A stretch of 64,000 bases of DNA from Serratia marcescens. GTDB taxonomy: Bacteria; Pseudomonadota; Gammaproteobacteria; Enterobacterales; Enterobacteriaceae. Position 1 is the stretch's first letter. Each line of letters begins with the position of its first letter. A program made the position numbers and the translations under genes. The stretch spans positions 62,001 to 126,000 of the forward strand of contig JADMXW010000018.1 in assembly GCA_015548865.1 (NCBI GenBank), written 5' to 3'. The notes below the pieces were generated by a model that saw only the letters and a program-made list of their open reading frames with translations, did no database searches and was not told the DNA's origin. Of the stretch, positions 1 to 9,685 are shown one piece after another.

Positions 1-258
1 GTCGGTGTAAGCGTGGTCTTCAACGTCCAAAATATGATGAATACCAGGAATACGGGTTAACGCATCACGAATCTCTTCGCGTTGGCTTTCCTCTTTGGCG
101 CGGACTTCGATATGATCCCAATGACGGACGACGGCCAATTGGTCGTCATATTGCTTAAGCACGTTACGAATGTTACCGGTAAGTATCTTAATAAAGCGCA
201 ACCGCACAGATTGACTCTTGATGGTGATTTCCGGGAACAATTTAATGATAAACTTCAT
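1..258 (-). CDS. thiI: ThiI N-terminal part (tRNA 4-thiouridine synthase / thiamine sulfurtransferase), cut by window edge
   Basis: ThiI activates the acceptor uridine at tRNA position 8 for 4-thiouridine formation and also relays sulfur to ThiS for the thiamine thiazole. Only the first 86 codons lie in the window. They begin [18 protein letters not shown] and continue through the N-terminal ferredoxin-like region into the start of the THUMP domain ([20 protein letters not shown], then [18 protein letters not shown]), close to the E. coli protein. The ATG at 258 matches the family start. The gene is divergent from xseB, as in E. coli. The rhodanese and PP-loop parts lie outside the window. 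Confidence 0.93.
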   Translation of the reverse strand, partial: MKFIIKLFPEITIKSQSVRLRFIKILTGNIRNVLKQYDDQLAVVRHWDHIEVRAKEESQREEIRDALTRIPGIHHILDVEDHAYTD

Positions 259-501
259 GATGGCTGTCGTTACTTGGTCAAATGGGTGTCAGTGTTAACC
301 CGAGTGCTACATTCACGTTATCGGTAAACTCGTTCAATGGGATGATTTTACCAATAGCATCCAGGGCGCGGAGTATATCATCTTCTCGCGCACTGCGCGT
401 AGGAAGGATGCGTTTATCTGTACGGTAGGCCATACCCAGTAGTAACGATTAACGACAATAAAAGAACAGTGTCACTTAGCGATCAGGATGTAAAATACGT
501 C

Positions 502-810
502 ATGCCTGCAAAAAAGACATCGCCTCAAGCAGAGGCAAACCACGAAATGCCTAACGATGCTGATTCAGCGCTGAGTTTTGAGCATGCATTGCAACAGTTG
601 GAACAAATTGTCACCCGTCTGGAGTCGGGCGACTTGCCGCTGGAAGAGGCGCTTAGCGCTTTTGAGAAGGGCATACAGTTGGCGCGACAGGGGCAGTCGC
701 AGTTACTGCAGGCGGAGCAACGTGTGCAAATTTTGCTTAGCGACGAGCCGGATACTGCACTTTCCCCCTTTACACAGGGCACAACAAACCAGAACAGTAA
801 GCCGCTATGA
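502..810 (+). CDS. xseB: Exodeoxyribonuclease VII small subunit
   Basis: XseB is the small subunit of exonuclease VII, which degrades single-stranded DNA with the large subunit XseA (not in this window). The 102-residue product has the conserved core [19 protein letters not shown] and ends with [10 protein letters not shown], forming the expected helical hairpin. I place the start at the ATG at 502 (MPAKKTSPQ); an upstream in-frame GTG at 469 would add 11 residues not typical of the family. The N-terminus before the core is about 20 residues longer than in E. coli. The stop overlaps the ispA start (ATGA), so the genes are translationally coupled. Confidence 0.95.
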   Translation: MPAKKTSPQAEANHEMPNDADSALSFEHALQQLEQIVTRLESGDLPLEEALSAFEKGIQLARQGQSQLLQAEQRVQILLSDEPDTALSPFTQGTTNQNSKPL

Positions 811-1718
811 CGGAATTTGCCGCGCAATTAAGCGCCCATGCCGATCGCGTTAACCAGGCATTAAACCGTTTTATCTCAAGTTCGCCATTTCAGGGCAGCC
901 CATTGGTTAACGCCATGGCGTACGGCTCACTGCTGGGTGGCAAACGCCTTCGGCCTTTTTTGGTTTATACTACTGGACAACTTTTCGGTATTCCGCTGAC
1001 CAGTCTGGATGCTCCCGCTGCGGCGGTGGAATCTATCCATGCCTATTCGCTGATTCATGACGATTTGCCCGCGATGGACGACGATGACTTGCGCCGTGGT
1101 CAACCGACCTGCCACATTAAATTTGGTGAAGCCACTGCGGTTCTGGCTGGGGATGCGCTCCAGACGCTGGCGTTTTCCATTTTGGCCGAGGCATCAATGC
1201 CGGAGGTTGCCGAGCGAGATCGCCTCTCAATGGTCGCGGAACTAGCCCAGGCCAGCGGCGTGGCAGGCATGTGTGGTGGGCAAGCGCTGGATTTGGCTGC
1301 GGAAGGTAAGCAGGTTAGCCTGGCTGCGCTGGAGCAAATTCACCGTCATAAAACCGGCGCATTAATTCGCGCGGCGGTCAGGCTCGGCGCACTGAGTGCG
1401 GGAGCCGCAGGTCGATCAGCATTGCCCTACCTCGATCGCTATGCCAATGCTATCGGTCTGGCTTTTCAGGTGCAGGATGACATTCTTGATGTGGTCGGAG
1501 ATAGTGCCACAACCGGCAAGCGGCAAGGGGCGGATCAGCAATTGGGAAAAAGCACTTATCCCGGTTTGCTCGGGCTTGACAGCGCGCGAGCAAAAGCGCG
1601 GGATCTCTACCAGGAATCACTGGCTGCACTGGATGAACTGCAAGCAGTCAGCGCAACGCCGCTTGATACAGCGGCGCTACGAGCATTGGCGAATTATATC
1701 GTCGAACGAGATAAATAA
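807..1718 (+). CDS. ispA: Farnesyl diphosphate synthase (geranyltranstransferase)
   Basis: IspA condenses dimethylallyl/geranyl diphosphate with isopentenyl diphosphate to give farnesyl diphosphate, the precursor of undecaprenyl phosphate and quinone side chains. The 303-residue protein carries the first aspartate-rich motif ([10 protein letters not shown]) and the second (DDILD in [13 protein letters not shown]), both needed for Mg2+-diphosphate binding, plus GGKRLRPFL and the GQALD segment. The length is normal for the family. It overlaps xseB by 4 nt and lies 112 nt before dxs, giving the conserved xseB-ispA-dxs isoprenoid operon. Confidence 0.97.
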   Translation: MTEFAAQLSAHADRVNQALNRFISSSPFQGSPLVNAMAYGSLLGGKRLRPFLVYTTGQLFGIPLTSLDAPAAAVESIHAYSLIHDDLPAMDDDDLRRGQPTCHIKFGEATAVLAGDALQTLAFSILAEASMPEVAERDRLSMVAELAQASGVAGMCGGQALDLAAEGKQVSLAALEQIHRHKTGALIRAAVRLGALSAGAAGRSALPYLDRYANAIGLAFQVQDDILDVVGDSATTGKRQGADQQLGKSTYPGLLGLDSARAKARDLYQESLAALDELQAVSATPLDTAALRALANYIVERDK

Positions 1719-1830
1719 TTTTAACATCACCCAGTGGATTTCAAGTGTGTCGCAAGGTGATAACACCCGGATGGATACTCCATTCGCCGCTTGAGAGAGA
1801 ACGGGGATAACACCTCAGAATGAGTCGCAA

Positions 1831-3693
1831 ATGAGTTTTGATATTGCAAAGTACCCTACACTGGCTTTAGTGGAAACACCAGACGAACTGCGCATGCTGC
1901 CGCGTGACAGCCTGCCAAAACTGTGCGATGAACTTCGTCAATATCTTCTGGACAGCGTTAGCCGCTCTAGCGGTCACTTTGCGTCAGGGCTAGGAACCGT
2001 TGAACTCACTGTGGCGTTGCACTACGTCTACAATACACCGTTTGACCATCTGGTGTGGGATGTAGGCCATCAGGCTTATCCGCACAAGATCATCACTGGC
2101 CGCCGCGATCGTATTGCCACTATCCGCCAAAAGGGCGGCCTGCACCCATTCCCCTGGCGTGGCGAGAGTGAATATGACGTGCTGAGCGTCGGCCACTCTT
2201 CCACCTCGATCAGCGCCGGACTGGGAATGGCCGTAGCCGCGGAACGAGAAGGAAAAGGACGCCGCACCGTGTGCGTTATTGGTGACGGCGCATTGACGGC
2301 GGGTATGGCATTTGAAGCCATGAATCACGCAGGCGATATCCGCTCCGATCTACTGGTAGTGTTGAACGACAACGAGATGTCCATTTCCGAAAACGTCGGT
2401 GCGCTCAACAATCACTTGGCACAACTGTTGTCAGGCAAACTCTACTCCACCCTGCGTGAAGGCGGTAAGAAAGTTCTATCTGGAATCCCGCCGATCAAAG
2501 AATTAGTTAAACGAACGGAAGAACACCTGAAAGGCATGGTGGTGCCAGGCACACTGTTTGAAGAACTTGGCTTTAATTATATCGGCCCGGTGGACGGTCA
2601 CGATGTGGTCGGATTGGCACAAACCCTGAAAAATATGCGTAGCCTGAAAGGCCCGCAGTTGCTGCATATCATGACCAAAAAAGGCCGTGGCTATGCCCCC
2701 GCGGAACAGGATCCTATCAGTTGGCATGCCGTGCCAAAATTTGATCCAGCCAGCGGCACTTTGCCTAAAAGCAAAGCGGGCTTACCCACCTACTCTGCCA
2801 TTTTTGGTGATTGGCTGTGTGAAATCGCGGCTAAAGACAGCAAACTGATGGCGGTAACCCCAGCGATGCGTGAAGGTTCCGGCATGGTGCGCTTCTCGCG
2901 CGACTACCCGCAACAATATTTCGATGTTGCCATTGCCGAACAGCACGCCGTCACCTTTGCTGCCGGTTTGGCGCTGGGTGGATACAAGCCGGTCGTTGCT
3001 ATTTACTCGACCTTTCTGCAACGCGCATACGATCAGGTTATTCACGACGTCGCCATTCAGAATCTGCCAGTGCTGTTCGCTATCGATCGCGGTGGCATTG
3101 TGGGCGCTGATGGTCAAACGCACCAGGGGGCTTTTGATTTGTCCTTCCTGCGTTGCATCCCCGATCTGGTTATCATGGCACCAAGCGATGAAAACGAATG
3201 TCGCCAGATGCTATTTACCGGCTACCGCTATCAAGACGGCCCTTGTGCCGTACGTTACCCCCGAGGTACGGGGACGGGTGCCACGCTTGAGCCATTACAG
3301 GAATTGCCTATCGGCAAGGGTGTCGTGCGGCGCACAGGCGAAAAAATTGCCATCCTTAACTTTGGTACACTGCTGCCTGAAGCGCTACAGGTTGCAGAAG
3401 AACGCAACGCCACCGTCGTGGATATGCGTTTTGTCAAACCGCTCGATGAAGCACTGATTGCTGAACTGGCTCAAAACCACGATCTGCTGGTTACGTTAGA
3501 AGAGAACGCGCTGATGGGCGGTGCAGGCAGCGGCGTGAATGAAGTGGTTATGGCGAAACGACTGGCCATTCCCGTTTTGAATCTGGGGCTGCCGGACTGT
3601 TTTATCCCGCAGGGTACACAAGAAGAAATTCGCCACGATCTGGGGTTGGATGCTGAGGGAATCGAGCGTCGCATTGCTGAGTGGCTACGATAA
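1831..3693 (+). CDS. dxs: 1-deoxy-D-xylulose-5-phosphate synthase
   Basis: Dxs performs the first step of the non-mevalonate isoprenoid pathway, a thiamine-diphosphate-dependent condensation of pyruvate and glyceraldehyde 3-phosphate. DXP also feeds thiamine and pyridoxal synthesis. The 620 residues equal the E. coli length and align with it almost end to end: [15 protein letters not shown], the ThDP/Mg motif [18 protein letters not shown] with [10 protein letters not shown], the transketolase central domain ([16 protein letters not shown]) and the C-terminal domain. It is the last gene of the rightward operon and converges on pgpA. The neighbouring thiL makes ThDP, the cofactor used here. 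Confidence 0.98.
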   Translation: MSFDIAKYPTLALVETPDELRMLPRDSLPKLCDELRQYLLDSVSRSSGHFASGLGTVELTVALHYVYNTPFDHLVWDVGHQAYPHKIITGRRDRIATIRQKGGLHPFPWRGESEYDVLSVGHSSTSISAGLGMAVAAEREGKGRRTVCVIGDGALTAGMAFEAMNHAGDIRSDLLVVLNDNEMSISENVGALNNHLAQLLSGKLYSTLREGGKKVLSGIPPIKELVKRTEEHLKGMVVPGTLFEELGFNYIGPVDGHDVVGLAQTLKNMRSLKGPQLLHIMTKKGRGYAPAEQDPISWHAVPKFDPASGTLPKSKAGLPTYSAIFGDWLCEIAAKDSKLMAVTPAMREGSGMVRFSRDYPQQYFDVAIAEQHAVTFAAGLALGGYKPVVAIYSTFLQRAYDQVIHDVAIQNLPVLFAIDRGGIVGADGQTHQGAFDLSFLRCIPDLVIMAPSDENECRQMLFTGYRYQDGPCAVRYPRGTGTGATLEPLQELPIGKGVVRRTGEKIAILNFGTLLPEALQVAEERNATVVDMRFVKPLDEALIAELAQNHDLLVTLEENALMGGAGSGVNEVVMAKRLAIPVLNLGLPDCFIPQGTQEEIRHDLGLDAEGIERRIAEWLR

Positions 3694-3700
3694 GGATCTC

Positions 3701-3727
3701 ATTGACCGGGACTGCTGTTCCGGTCAA
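3701..3727. repeat. Inverted repeat in the dxs/pgpA convergent junction
   Basis: ATTGACCGG and CCGGTCAAT form a perfect 9-bp stem with a 10-nt loop just after the dxs stop. There is no T-run on either side, so it is not a textbook Rho-independent terminator. It may still protect 3' ends of the converging transcripts. Confidence 0.6.
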
Positions 3728-3750
3728 TCAGGTCAAGAAAACAGCAGTGC

Positions 3751-4272
3751 TCAGGAGAAGAGTGGCCAGTGATGACCTATCCAGTAGATAATGCCTGCTG
3801 AAATAACGCCAGCCACAATATCGTCAATCATAATGCCCATGCCGCCGTGCACATTACGATCGAACCAACGTATTGGCCAGGGTTTGAAGATATCCAGTAC
3901 ACGGAACACCAAAAATCCGGCCAGCACCCATTGCCACTGCTCATCCGGAATCGCCATCAACGTGATCCACATCCCGACAAACTCATCCCAGACGATGCTG
4001 CCGTGATCGTGCACGCCCATGTCTTTGGCCGTTTGATGGCAGAGATAGACGCCAATGCAAATGCTCAACATGATGGTCAGCGAATAAAGCTGCCAGGGCA
4101 GAAAAGAAAGCACATACCACACAGGAATCGCCGCCAGCGATCCTACCGTCCCTGGCATCCAGGGAGAGAGACCGCTGCCAAATCCCGTTGCCAGCAGATG
4201 CCATGGATTGCTAAGGCGCAAACGCTGCTTAGCTGCACGCTTTGCTTCACGTTCATTGGCTGAAGTGGTCAT
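3751..4272 (-). CDS. pgpA: Phosphatidylglycerophosphatase A
   Basis: PgpA is an inner-membrane phosphatase that dephosphorylates phosphatidylglycerol phosphate to phosphatidylglycerol. The 173-residue product contains the family signatures [37 protein letters not shown] and [14 protein letters not shown], with hydrophobic segments between them. The start overlaps the end of thiL by 20 nt, which implies coupled translation at the end of the nrdR-ribD-ribH-nusB-thiL-pgpA gene string. A polar N-terminal stretch ([17 protein letters not shown]) is variable between species. Confidence 0.97.
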   Translation of the reverse strand: MTTSANEREAKRAAKQRLRLSNPWHLLATGFGSGLSPWMPGTVGSLAAIPVWYVLSFLPWQLYSLTIMLSICIGVYLCHQTAKDMGVHDHGSIVWDEFVGMWITLMAIPDEQWQWVLAGFLVFRVLDIFKPWPIRWFDRNVHGGMGIMIDDIVAGVISAGIIYWIGHHWPLFS

Positions 4273-5242
4273 AACCTTTCCAGTTCAGTTCCACCGCGTT
4301 ATCATCGCGGAAAAATCGCAATCCCTCGGAAGACGGGGCTATTTGACCAATACAGGTATAGCCCACGCCGAGTTGCCCCAGCGCCATGTCGATCGCCCCA
4401 CGGTTGATTTCCGGCACGGTAAAACACAGCTCGTAATCTTCTCCACCAGACAGCGCCCAACGCAACGCCTGATCGGGTTCAACGTGCTGCATCATCGCCG
4501 AAGAATAAGGCACAGCATCCAGTTGTACACGGGCACCACAATCACTGGCTGCCAGAATATGGCGTAAATCAGAGATCAGCCCATCAGAAAGATCGATAGC
4601 TGAGCTGGCAAGCATGCGCAACGCCTGACCTTGCAGAATACGCGGCTGCGGACGTAAGTGGCGTTGCACCAATGATTGGCGCGCCGCACTGTCACCGACC
4701 TGCAAGCGCTGTTGCAAAATCGCCAATCCGGCAGCACTGTCACCTAAAGTGCCTGTCACGTAGATCCAATCGCCAATGCGTGCACCCGCGCGGGTTAACG
4801 CACGGCCAGCTGGCACCAGTCCATGGATAGTCAGTGTCAGGCTCAGCGGGCCACGGGTAGTATCGCCGCCAATCAACTGCATACCGTAATAATCCAGCAG
4901 CGTGAAGAGACTGTCGCTGTAGGCCGCCAACCACGCATTATTGATTTCTGGCAACGTAATGGCCAAAGAGAGCCAGGCAGGATCGGCCCCCATAGCAGCC
5001 AGATCGCTCAGATTAACCGCCAGAGATTTGTAGCCCAAATCAGCGGGGTCAATGGTGGGTAGGAAATGCACCCCAGAAACCAAGGTATCGGTACTGACAG
5101 CTAAAAGTTGCTTTTCAGCCACCGTGAGCAACGCACAATCGTCGCCAATCCCCAACTCCACATCGCGACGAGGATTTCCCGCTTTGTACGCGTTTACACG
5201 ATTGAAATAGCGGGCAATCAGATCAAACTCACCGTAAACCAT
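4253..5242 (-). CDS. thiL: Thiamine-monophosphate kinase
   Basis: ThiL phosphorylates thiamine monophosphate to the active cofactor thiamine diphosphate, with ATP. The 329-residue protein has the AIR-synthase-like motifs [50 protein letters not shown] and AIDLSDGL, and [10 protein letters not shown] near the C-terminus. I chose the ATG at 5242 ([13 protein letters not shown]), which matches the E. coli start; an ATG seven codons upstream is in frame but adds non-conserved residues. It lies 54 nt after nusB, separated by a perfect palindrome, and overlaps pgpA. Confidence 0.96.
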   Translation of the reverse strand: MVYGEFDLIARYFNRVNAYKAGNPRRDVELGIGDDCALLTVAEKQLLAVSTDTLVSGVHFLPTIDPADLGYKSLAVNLSDLAAMGADPAWLSLAITLPEINNAWLAAYSDSLFTLLDYYGMQLIGGDTTRGPLSLTLTIHGLVPAGRALTRAGARIGDWIYVTGTLGDSAAGLAILQQRLQVGDSAARQSLVQRHLRPQPRILQGQALRMLASSAIDLSDGLISDLRHILAASDCGARVQLDAVPYSSAMMQHVEPDQALRWALSGGEDYELCFTVPEINRGAIDMALGQLGVGYTCIGQIAPSSEGLRFFRDDNAVELNWKGYDHFSQ

Positions 5243-5270
5243 AACCGTTTCCGTCAAAGGCAATCGCGAA

Positions 5271-5292
5271 CAGGGCCGGAATTCCGGCCCTG
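5271..5292. repeat. Perfect 22-bp palindrome between nusB and thiL
   Basis: CAGGGCCGGAA is followed directly by its exact reverse complement. In the leftward transcript this folds as a GC-rich 9-bp stem with an AAUU loop, right after the nusB stop. No U-tract follows. It could be a pause or mRNA-processing element that lowers thiL-pgpA expression relative to nusB; this is inference. Confidence 0.6.
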
Positions 5293-5296
5293 AGCG

Positions 5297-5716
5297 TTAC
5301 TTCTTCGTTTGGCGCACCGTCGGTGCTACTTTATCCAATACGCCGTTGACAAACTTGTGGCTATCTTCCGCACCAAACACTTTCGCCAGTTCAATGGCTT
5401 CGTTGATGGCAACCTTGTAAGGAACGTCGTCGCGTTTGCTTAATTCAAATAAAGCAATACGCAGCACGGCTCTCTCCACCTGCCCCAACTCTTCGAGCTG
5501 ACGTGACAGGTAAGGTGCCATCAATGCATCCAGTTTCTCTGCCTGCATGGCGACGCCCGCCAGCAACTCGCGAAAGTAGTTGATGTCGACATCTTTGACA
5601 TCCTGCTCACTCAGGAATTGCAGTTCAATATCAGCAATGTCATTCTTTGACAATTGCCAGGAATACAGCGCTTGAACCGCACATTCACGAGCGCGGCGAC
5701 GAGCAGCAGGTTTCAC
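5297..5716 (-). CDS. nusB: Transcription antitermination protein NusB
   Basis: NusB binds the boxA RNA element with S10 (NusE) in rRNA antitermination complexes. The 139-residue all-helical protein begins [20 protein letters not shown], with the basic RNA-binding patch, and includes [21 protein letters not shown] and [13 protein letters not shown], matching E. coli in sequence and length. It sits between ribH and thiL in the usual order. Confidence 0.98.
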   Translation of the reverse strand: MKPAARRRARECAVQALYSWQLSKNDIADIELQFLSEQDVKDVDINYFRELLAGVAMQAEKLDALMAPYLSRQLEELGQVERAVLRIALFELSKRDDVPYKVAINEAIELAKVFGAEDSHKFVNGVLDKVAPTVRQTKK

Positions 5717-5740
5717 GGAATACCCCTTTCTTAATAAAAC

Positions 5741-6205
5741 TTATTTGATAGCTTTCAATACGTTAATCATTTCCAGCGCGGTCAGCGCTGCTTCTGCGCC
5801 TTTGTTGCCCGCTTTGGTGCCAGCACGTTCAATGGCCTGTTCGATACTTTCAGTCGTCAACACGCCAAACGTGACCGGAATATCGCTGTTCATGGCAACA
5901 TGGGCCAATCCAGAGCTGCATTCACCTGCGACATATTCGAAATGCGCTGTACCGCCACGAATAACCGTCCCCAGTGCCACTACAGCGTCGTAGCCGCTTT
6001 TTGCCAGTGCACGCGCCGTCATCGGCAGCTCATAGGCACCCGGCACCCATACTACGGTAATGTTTTCATCTTTGACCTGACCAATACGTTTCAATGCATC
6101 AATAGCACCTTCCAGCAGGCTATCGTTGATAAAGTGGTTGAAACGGGCAATCGCAATCGCGATGCGGGCATCAGGGGTGGCAACAACACCTTCAATGACG
6201 TTCAT
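5741..6205 (-). CDS. ribH: 6,7-dimethyl-8-ribityllumazine synthase (lumazine synthase)
   Basis: This enzyme condenses 5-amino-6-ribitylaminouracil with 3,4-dihydroxy-2-butanone 4-phosphate, the penultimate riboflavin step, and normally assembles as a 60-mer. The 154 residues include [45 protein letters not shown] with the catalytic histidine region, and [16 protein letters not shown]. The ATG at 6205 ([13 protein letters not shown]) is preceded by a good AGGAA site about 7 nt upstream. An in-frame ATG six codons earlier is less likely. The 138-nt gap to ribD is larger than usual in this operon. Confidence 0.97.
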   Translation of the reverse strand: MNVIEGVVATPDARIAIAIARFNHFINDSLLEGAIDALKRIGQVKDENITVVWVPGAYELPMTARALAKSGYDAVVALGTVIRGGTAHFEYVAGECSSGLAHVAMNSDIPVTFGVLTTESIEQAIERAGTKAGNKGAEAALTALEMINVLKAIK

Positions 6206-6343
6206 AGCGTTCCTTATAATCATAATCGCATGCTAATACCCCGCAGGGGGGCGGATTCTATCACATTCTTGCGACGGCGTATCCGGTTTTGTCTGCCACA
6301 TCTCGCTGAAACCCAGGCAAACCCAAACCGCACGATAGCGACG

Positions 6344-7459
6344 TCAGGATTGCGGTATCAAACGCAAACGGAGATCGGGGCCAACCTGGCTGACCTCCGT
6401 CAGGGTAAATGCAGGTGCTTGTGCCAACTGCGTCAACCCCGGCAGTACGCACAGTGCACGGGCATCTTGCCCCAACAATTTCGGGGCCATATACACGATC
6501 AACTCATCGACCACGCCCGCATTCAACAACGCCCCCGCCAACGTGGCACCGGCTTCAACCCAAACCGAATTAATCTGGCGTTTACCGAGGGTCATCATCA
6601 ATGCCACTAAATCTACGCCTCCCCCATGAGCGGGCAGAGTAAGATGCGTTACACTCTCAGGCCACGCAGTGTCATTACTTGGCTGGGTACTCGCTAGCCA
6701 GGTTTGTCCCTGCTGATGGATCAGTTGGTGCTGAGGAGTAACGCGACCGTGGCTGTCTACGATGACCCGTATCGGCTGTGAAAGGTGTGTATCAGGAAGT
6801 TGCTGTTGTGTATCGGGATCTAACGCATCCCAACGCACCGTTAATAGGGGGTCATCGGCCAGCACAGTGGCACTGCTGCTGAGAATAGCGGAACTTTGCG
6901 CGCGAAAACGCTGCACGTCCTGGCGTGCCTCGGGAGAGGTAATCCACTTACTCTCGCCAGAAGCCATTGCCGTACGGCCGTCCAGCGAAGCGGCGATCTT
7001 AAGGCGAACATACGGAACCCCTGTTCGCATCCGCTTAAGAAACCCCAGATTCACCTGCTCGGCATCCTGCATCATCAGGCCGTGGCTAACGGTGATACCC
7101 GCCTGCTGCAAACGGTGCAAGCCACGCCCAGCCACCTGTGGATTAGGGTCCTGCATGGCTGCTACAACGCGTGCCACGCCCGCCGCAATCAGTGCATCCG
7201 CACAGGGCGGGGTGCGCCCATGATGACTACAGGGTTCCAGCGTCACATAAGCGGTCGCACCACGGGCTCGTTCCCCTGCCATACGCAACGCATGCACTTC
7301 CGCATGCGGCTCACCGGCACGCAGGTGATAGCCTTCACCCACCATCTCACCATCACGCACAATCACACAACCCACGTTAGGGTTTGGAGAGGTAGTAAAA
7401 CGCCCGCGCCGCGCTAATTCAAGCGCGCGCGCCATCCAGAACTCATCTTGCCGTTCCAT
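6344..7459 (-). CDS. ribD: Bifunctional diaminohydroxyphosphoribosylaminopyrimidine deaminase / 5-amino-6-(5-phosphoribosylamino)uracil reductase
   Basis: RibD catalyses two consecutive riboflavin steps. The N-terminal CDA-fold deaminase domain (about residues 1-145) has the zinc motif HAEVHAL and PCSHHGRTPPC. The C-terminal NADPH-dependent reductase domain (from about 150) has YVRLKIAASLDGRTA, AILSSSATVLADDP and WVEAGATLAGALL. The start at 7459 (MERQDEFWMARALELA) fits the family and gives 371 residues. The start lies only 4 nt after the nrdR stop, so the two are cotranscribed. Confidence 0.97.
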   Translation of the reverse strand: MERQDEFWMARALELARRGRFTTSPNPNVGCVIVRDGEMVGEGYHLRAGEPHAEVHALRMAGERARGATAYVTLEPCSHHGRTPPCADALIAAGVARVVAAMQDPNPQVAGRGLHRLQQAGITVSHGLMMQDAEQVNLGFLKRMRTGVPYVRLKIAASLDGRTAMASGESKWITSPEARQDVQRFRAQSSAILSSSATVLADDPLLTVRWDALDPDTQQQLPDTHLSQPIRVIVDSHGRVTPQHQLIHQQGQTWLASTQPSNDTAWPESVTHLTLPAHGGGVDLVALMMTLGKRQINSVWVEAGATLAGALLNAGVVDELIVYMAPKLLGQDARALCVLPGLTQLAQAPAFTLTEVSQVGPDLRLRLIPQS

Positions 7460-7463
7460 ATGA

Positions 7464-7913
7464 CTAATCCTGTAACCGAGCGATCTCTTCGCCAAACTCC
7501 CGGATATCCTCAAAGCTGCGGTACACGGAGGCAAAACGAATATAAGCGACTTTATCCAAACGCTTCAGGGCATCCATCACCAGATTGCCAATCATCTTGG
7601 CGGTGACTTCACGTTCACCCGTGGCGCGCAACTGTGATTTGATGTGATTAAGTGCGTTTTCAACATCATCCGCGCTGACGGGCCGCTTTTCTAACGCTTT
7701 CAGCATCCCTTTACGCAATTTATCTTCGTTAAAAGGCTCGCGAACATCATTACTTTTTATCACCCGGGGCATCACCAGCTCCGCCACTTCGAACGTGGTA
7801 AAGCGCTCATTGCACACTAGACATTGACGGCGACGCCGCACCTGCGTGCCTTCGCCGACCAGACGGGAATCAATAACTTTGGTATCAACCGCGGAGCAGA
7901 ATGGGCAGTGCAT
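7464..7913 (-). CDS. nrdR: Transcriptional repressor NrdR
   Basis: NrdR senses (d)ATP through an ATP-cone and represses ribonucleotide reductase operons. The 149-residue product has the N-terminal zinc ribbon (CPFC at the start, CLVC at about 31-34), the basic [10 protein letters not shown] stretch, and the ATP-cone region ([20 protein letters not shown]). It is the first gene of the leftward nrdR-ribD cluster. The ATG at 7913 opens straight into the zinc ribbon, as in homologues. Confidence 0.98.
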   Translation of the reverse strand: MHCPFCSAVDTKVIDSRLVGEGTQVRRRRQCLVCNERFTTFEVAELVMPRVIKSNDVREPFNEDKLRKGMLKALEKRPVSADDVENALNHIKSQLRATGEREVTAKMIGNLVMDALKRLDKVAYIRFASVYRSFEDIREFGEEIARLQD

Positions 7914-8118
7914 AACGTATCCCGATGATTAGATTCTCTTGCGCCTAGTTTACCCTGAATTAGCTGACTAACCCAAATATCCAGCGCTTACAGACCGATA
8001 TTTGCACAGGAGCCAGCATAAACGCACCATGATTTAGCTCCCATTCGCCACTACACTTATACACTGCCACTTAAAGACGATACGAGAAAAGGCATAATGC
8101 AATGAGGGAAAGACCCGA

Positions 8119-8652
8119 ATGAATAACTATTATCGTACATCTGGCCTCCTGATGCTGATGTTGGCAGGCTGTTCAGCGCCTCCGCAACCCCCTACGCTGC
8201 AACGGGAAGTCGGGCAACTTAACCGGCAATTACAAACGCTGACAGCGCAGGCATTAGCGCTAGAACAGCAAAATACCTTAAACAGCCATTCGACCCACGG
8301 GGTTTATCTGATACCCGCAGCAAAAAATAGCGCAATTTTGCAAAGCAACATCGGCAAACTGAGTGTTTCATTAAGCCACGTCGAGCCCGAAGCCAACGGC
8401 ACTCAAGCACTATTGCATGTTCGTTTGCTGGAGGGCACTGCATTACCTTCGTTCCATGCACAGCTCGACTGGGGCCAGATCGACCCGATCAGCAATAAAC
8501 CATTGCAGAGCGATACACAAACTCAACCACTCACACTGGATGCCGCGCTCTTGCCCAAAACTGAAGCCGTATTCGGCGTACGCCTTAGTGGCGTCACTCC
8601 AGAACAATTAGGTTTTGTACGCTTGCATCAGGTTGAAACCACTGCACCTTAA
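8119..8652 (+). CDS. yajI: YajI-type DUF3251 lipoprotein
   Basis: A predicted lipoprotein of unknown function: a short hydrophobic signal peptide ends in the lipobox LAGC (cysteine at about residue 18), followed by SAPPQPPTLQREVGQLNRQLQTL, a Q/L-rich helical segment. The 177-residue length, the position next to nrdR and the sequence match the enterobacterial YajI family. A GAGGG sequence lies about 10 nt before the ATG. A strong terminator follows immediately. There is no aspartate at +2 after the cysteine, so outer-membrane sorting is expected. Confidence 0.85.
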   Translation: MNNYYRTSGLLMLMLAGCSAPPQPPTLQREVGQLNRQLQTLTAQALALEQQNTLNSHSTHGVYLIPAAKNSAILQSNIGKLSVSLSHVEPEANGTQALLHVRLLEGTALPSFHAQLDWGQIDPISNKPLQSDTQTQPLTLDAALLPKTEAVFGVRLSGVTPEQLGFVRLHQVETTAP

Positions 8653-8655
8653 TGC

Positions 8656-8686
8656 AAAAAAAATCCCTGCCATAGCAGGGATTTTC
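8656..8686. terminator. Bidirectional Rho-independent terminator between yajI and secF
   Basis: An A-run leads into AATCCCTGC-CATA-GCAGGGATT followed by a T-run. It has A upstream and T downstream on both strands, so it can end both yajI (rightward) and secF (leftward) transcription. Confidence 0.9.
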
Positions 8687-8706
8687 ATCAAGGTCATCGT
8701 AAAGAC

Positions 8707-9675
8707 TTAAGGCAGGAGGGAAGGCTGATCCGCCCCTTCCTTCTCGACTTTCTGCACCAGCAGATGCTCGCGTTTCATCCCGAGTTTCAGCGCCAGCGCC
8801 GAAGCCACGTAGATGGAAGAGATAGTACCGATAGACACCCCGATCAACATCGCCAGCGAGAAACCTTCCAGCATCGCACCGCCGAAAATGTAAAGCATCA
8901 GCACGACACCCAACGTGGTGCCAGACGTCATCAACGTACGACTCAATGTCTGAGTCAACGACACGTTCATGATTTCGTAAGGTGTACCACGGCGAATTTT
9001 GCGGAAGTTTTCACGAATACGGTCCGATACCACGATGCTGTCATTCAGCGAGTAGCCGATAACCGACATCAGTGATGCTACGATGGTCAAATCAATTTCG
9101 ATTTGAAACAGCGAGAACACACCCATGGTGATGATCACGTCGTGCGCCAATGCCAGCACCGCCCCCAACGCCAGACGCCATTCGAAGCGAAAACCCACAT
9201 AGATCAGGATACAAATCAACGCGGCCAACAGTGCCATCGCACCGTCCTGCGCCAAATCGTTACCTACACTAGGCCCAACAAACTCAATGCGTTTCACCGT
9301 TGCACTCTGTTCAGTGCCTTGGTTAATCACGCTGAGCACTTTGTTGCCCAGTTCCTGACCTGAGGTGCCTACGCTCGGCGGCATACGCACCATAACATCA
9401 CGGCTGCTGCCAAAGTTTTGAATCAATGGGTCGGCAAAACCGGCTTTTTCCAGTGAGTCACGAATTAAATCCAAGTCGGCCGGTTTTTCCAGGTTAATTT
9501 CAATCACCGTACCACCGGTGAAATCCAGCCCCCAGTTAAACCCACGCACACCCATAACAACCAGTGACAGGATTAACAAAGTGCCCGAAATGACGAACGC
9601 GACGTTATCCCAACGCATAAAGTCATAGACTTTACGACCATAGTTGAGCTGTTCAACAGTATATTCCTGTGCCAC
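8707..9675 (-). CDS. secF: Protein translocase subunit SecF
   Basis: SecF pairs with SecD in the inner membrane and uses the proton-motive force to pull exported proteins through SecYEG. The 322-residue protein has TM1, the periplasmic P1-like domain, and TM2-6 with conserved [19 protein letters not shown] and [21 protein letters not shown] chose the GTG at 9675 ([15 protein letters not shown]), which aligns with the E. coli start and has a GAGG site upstream; the longer in-frame extension from 9741 runs into secD and is not conserved. The gap from secD is 10 nt. Confidence 0.97.
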   Translation of the reverse strand: MAQEYTVEQLNYGRKVYDFMRWDNVAFVISGTLLILSLVVMGVRGFNWGLDFTGGTVIEINLEKPADLDLIRDSLEKAGFADPLIQNFGSSRDVMVRMPPSVGTSGQELGNKVLSVINQGTEQSATVKRIEFVGPSVGNDLAQDGAMALLAALICILIYVGFRFEWRLALGAVLALAHDVIITMGVFSLFQIEIDLTIVASLMSVIGYSLNDSIVVSDRIRENFRKIRRGTPYEIMNVSLTQTLSRTLMTSGTTLGVVLMLYIFGGAMLEGFSLAMLIGVSIGTISSIYVASALALKLGMKREHLLVQKVEKEGADQPSLLP

Positions 9676-9685
9676 GACGCACTCC

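Noticed and set aside
5900-6610. 236-codon frame on the plus strand
   Set aside because: Antisense to ribH and ribD, with low-complexity, basic, unfamily-like sequence.
5741-7459. FMN or TPP riboswitch for the riboflavin and thiamine genes
   Set aside because: No conserved riboswitch core was found upstream of ribD, ribH, thiL or thiI; in enterobacteria these genes are normally not under riboswitch control.
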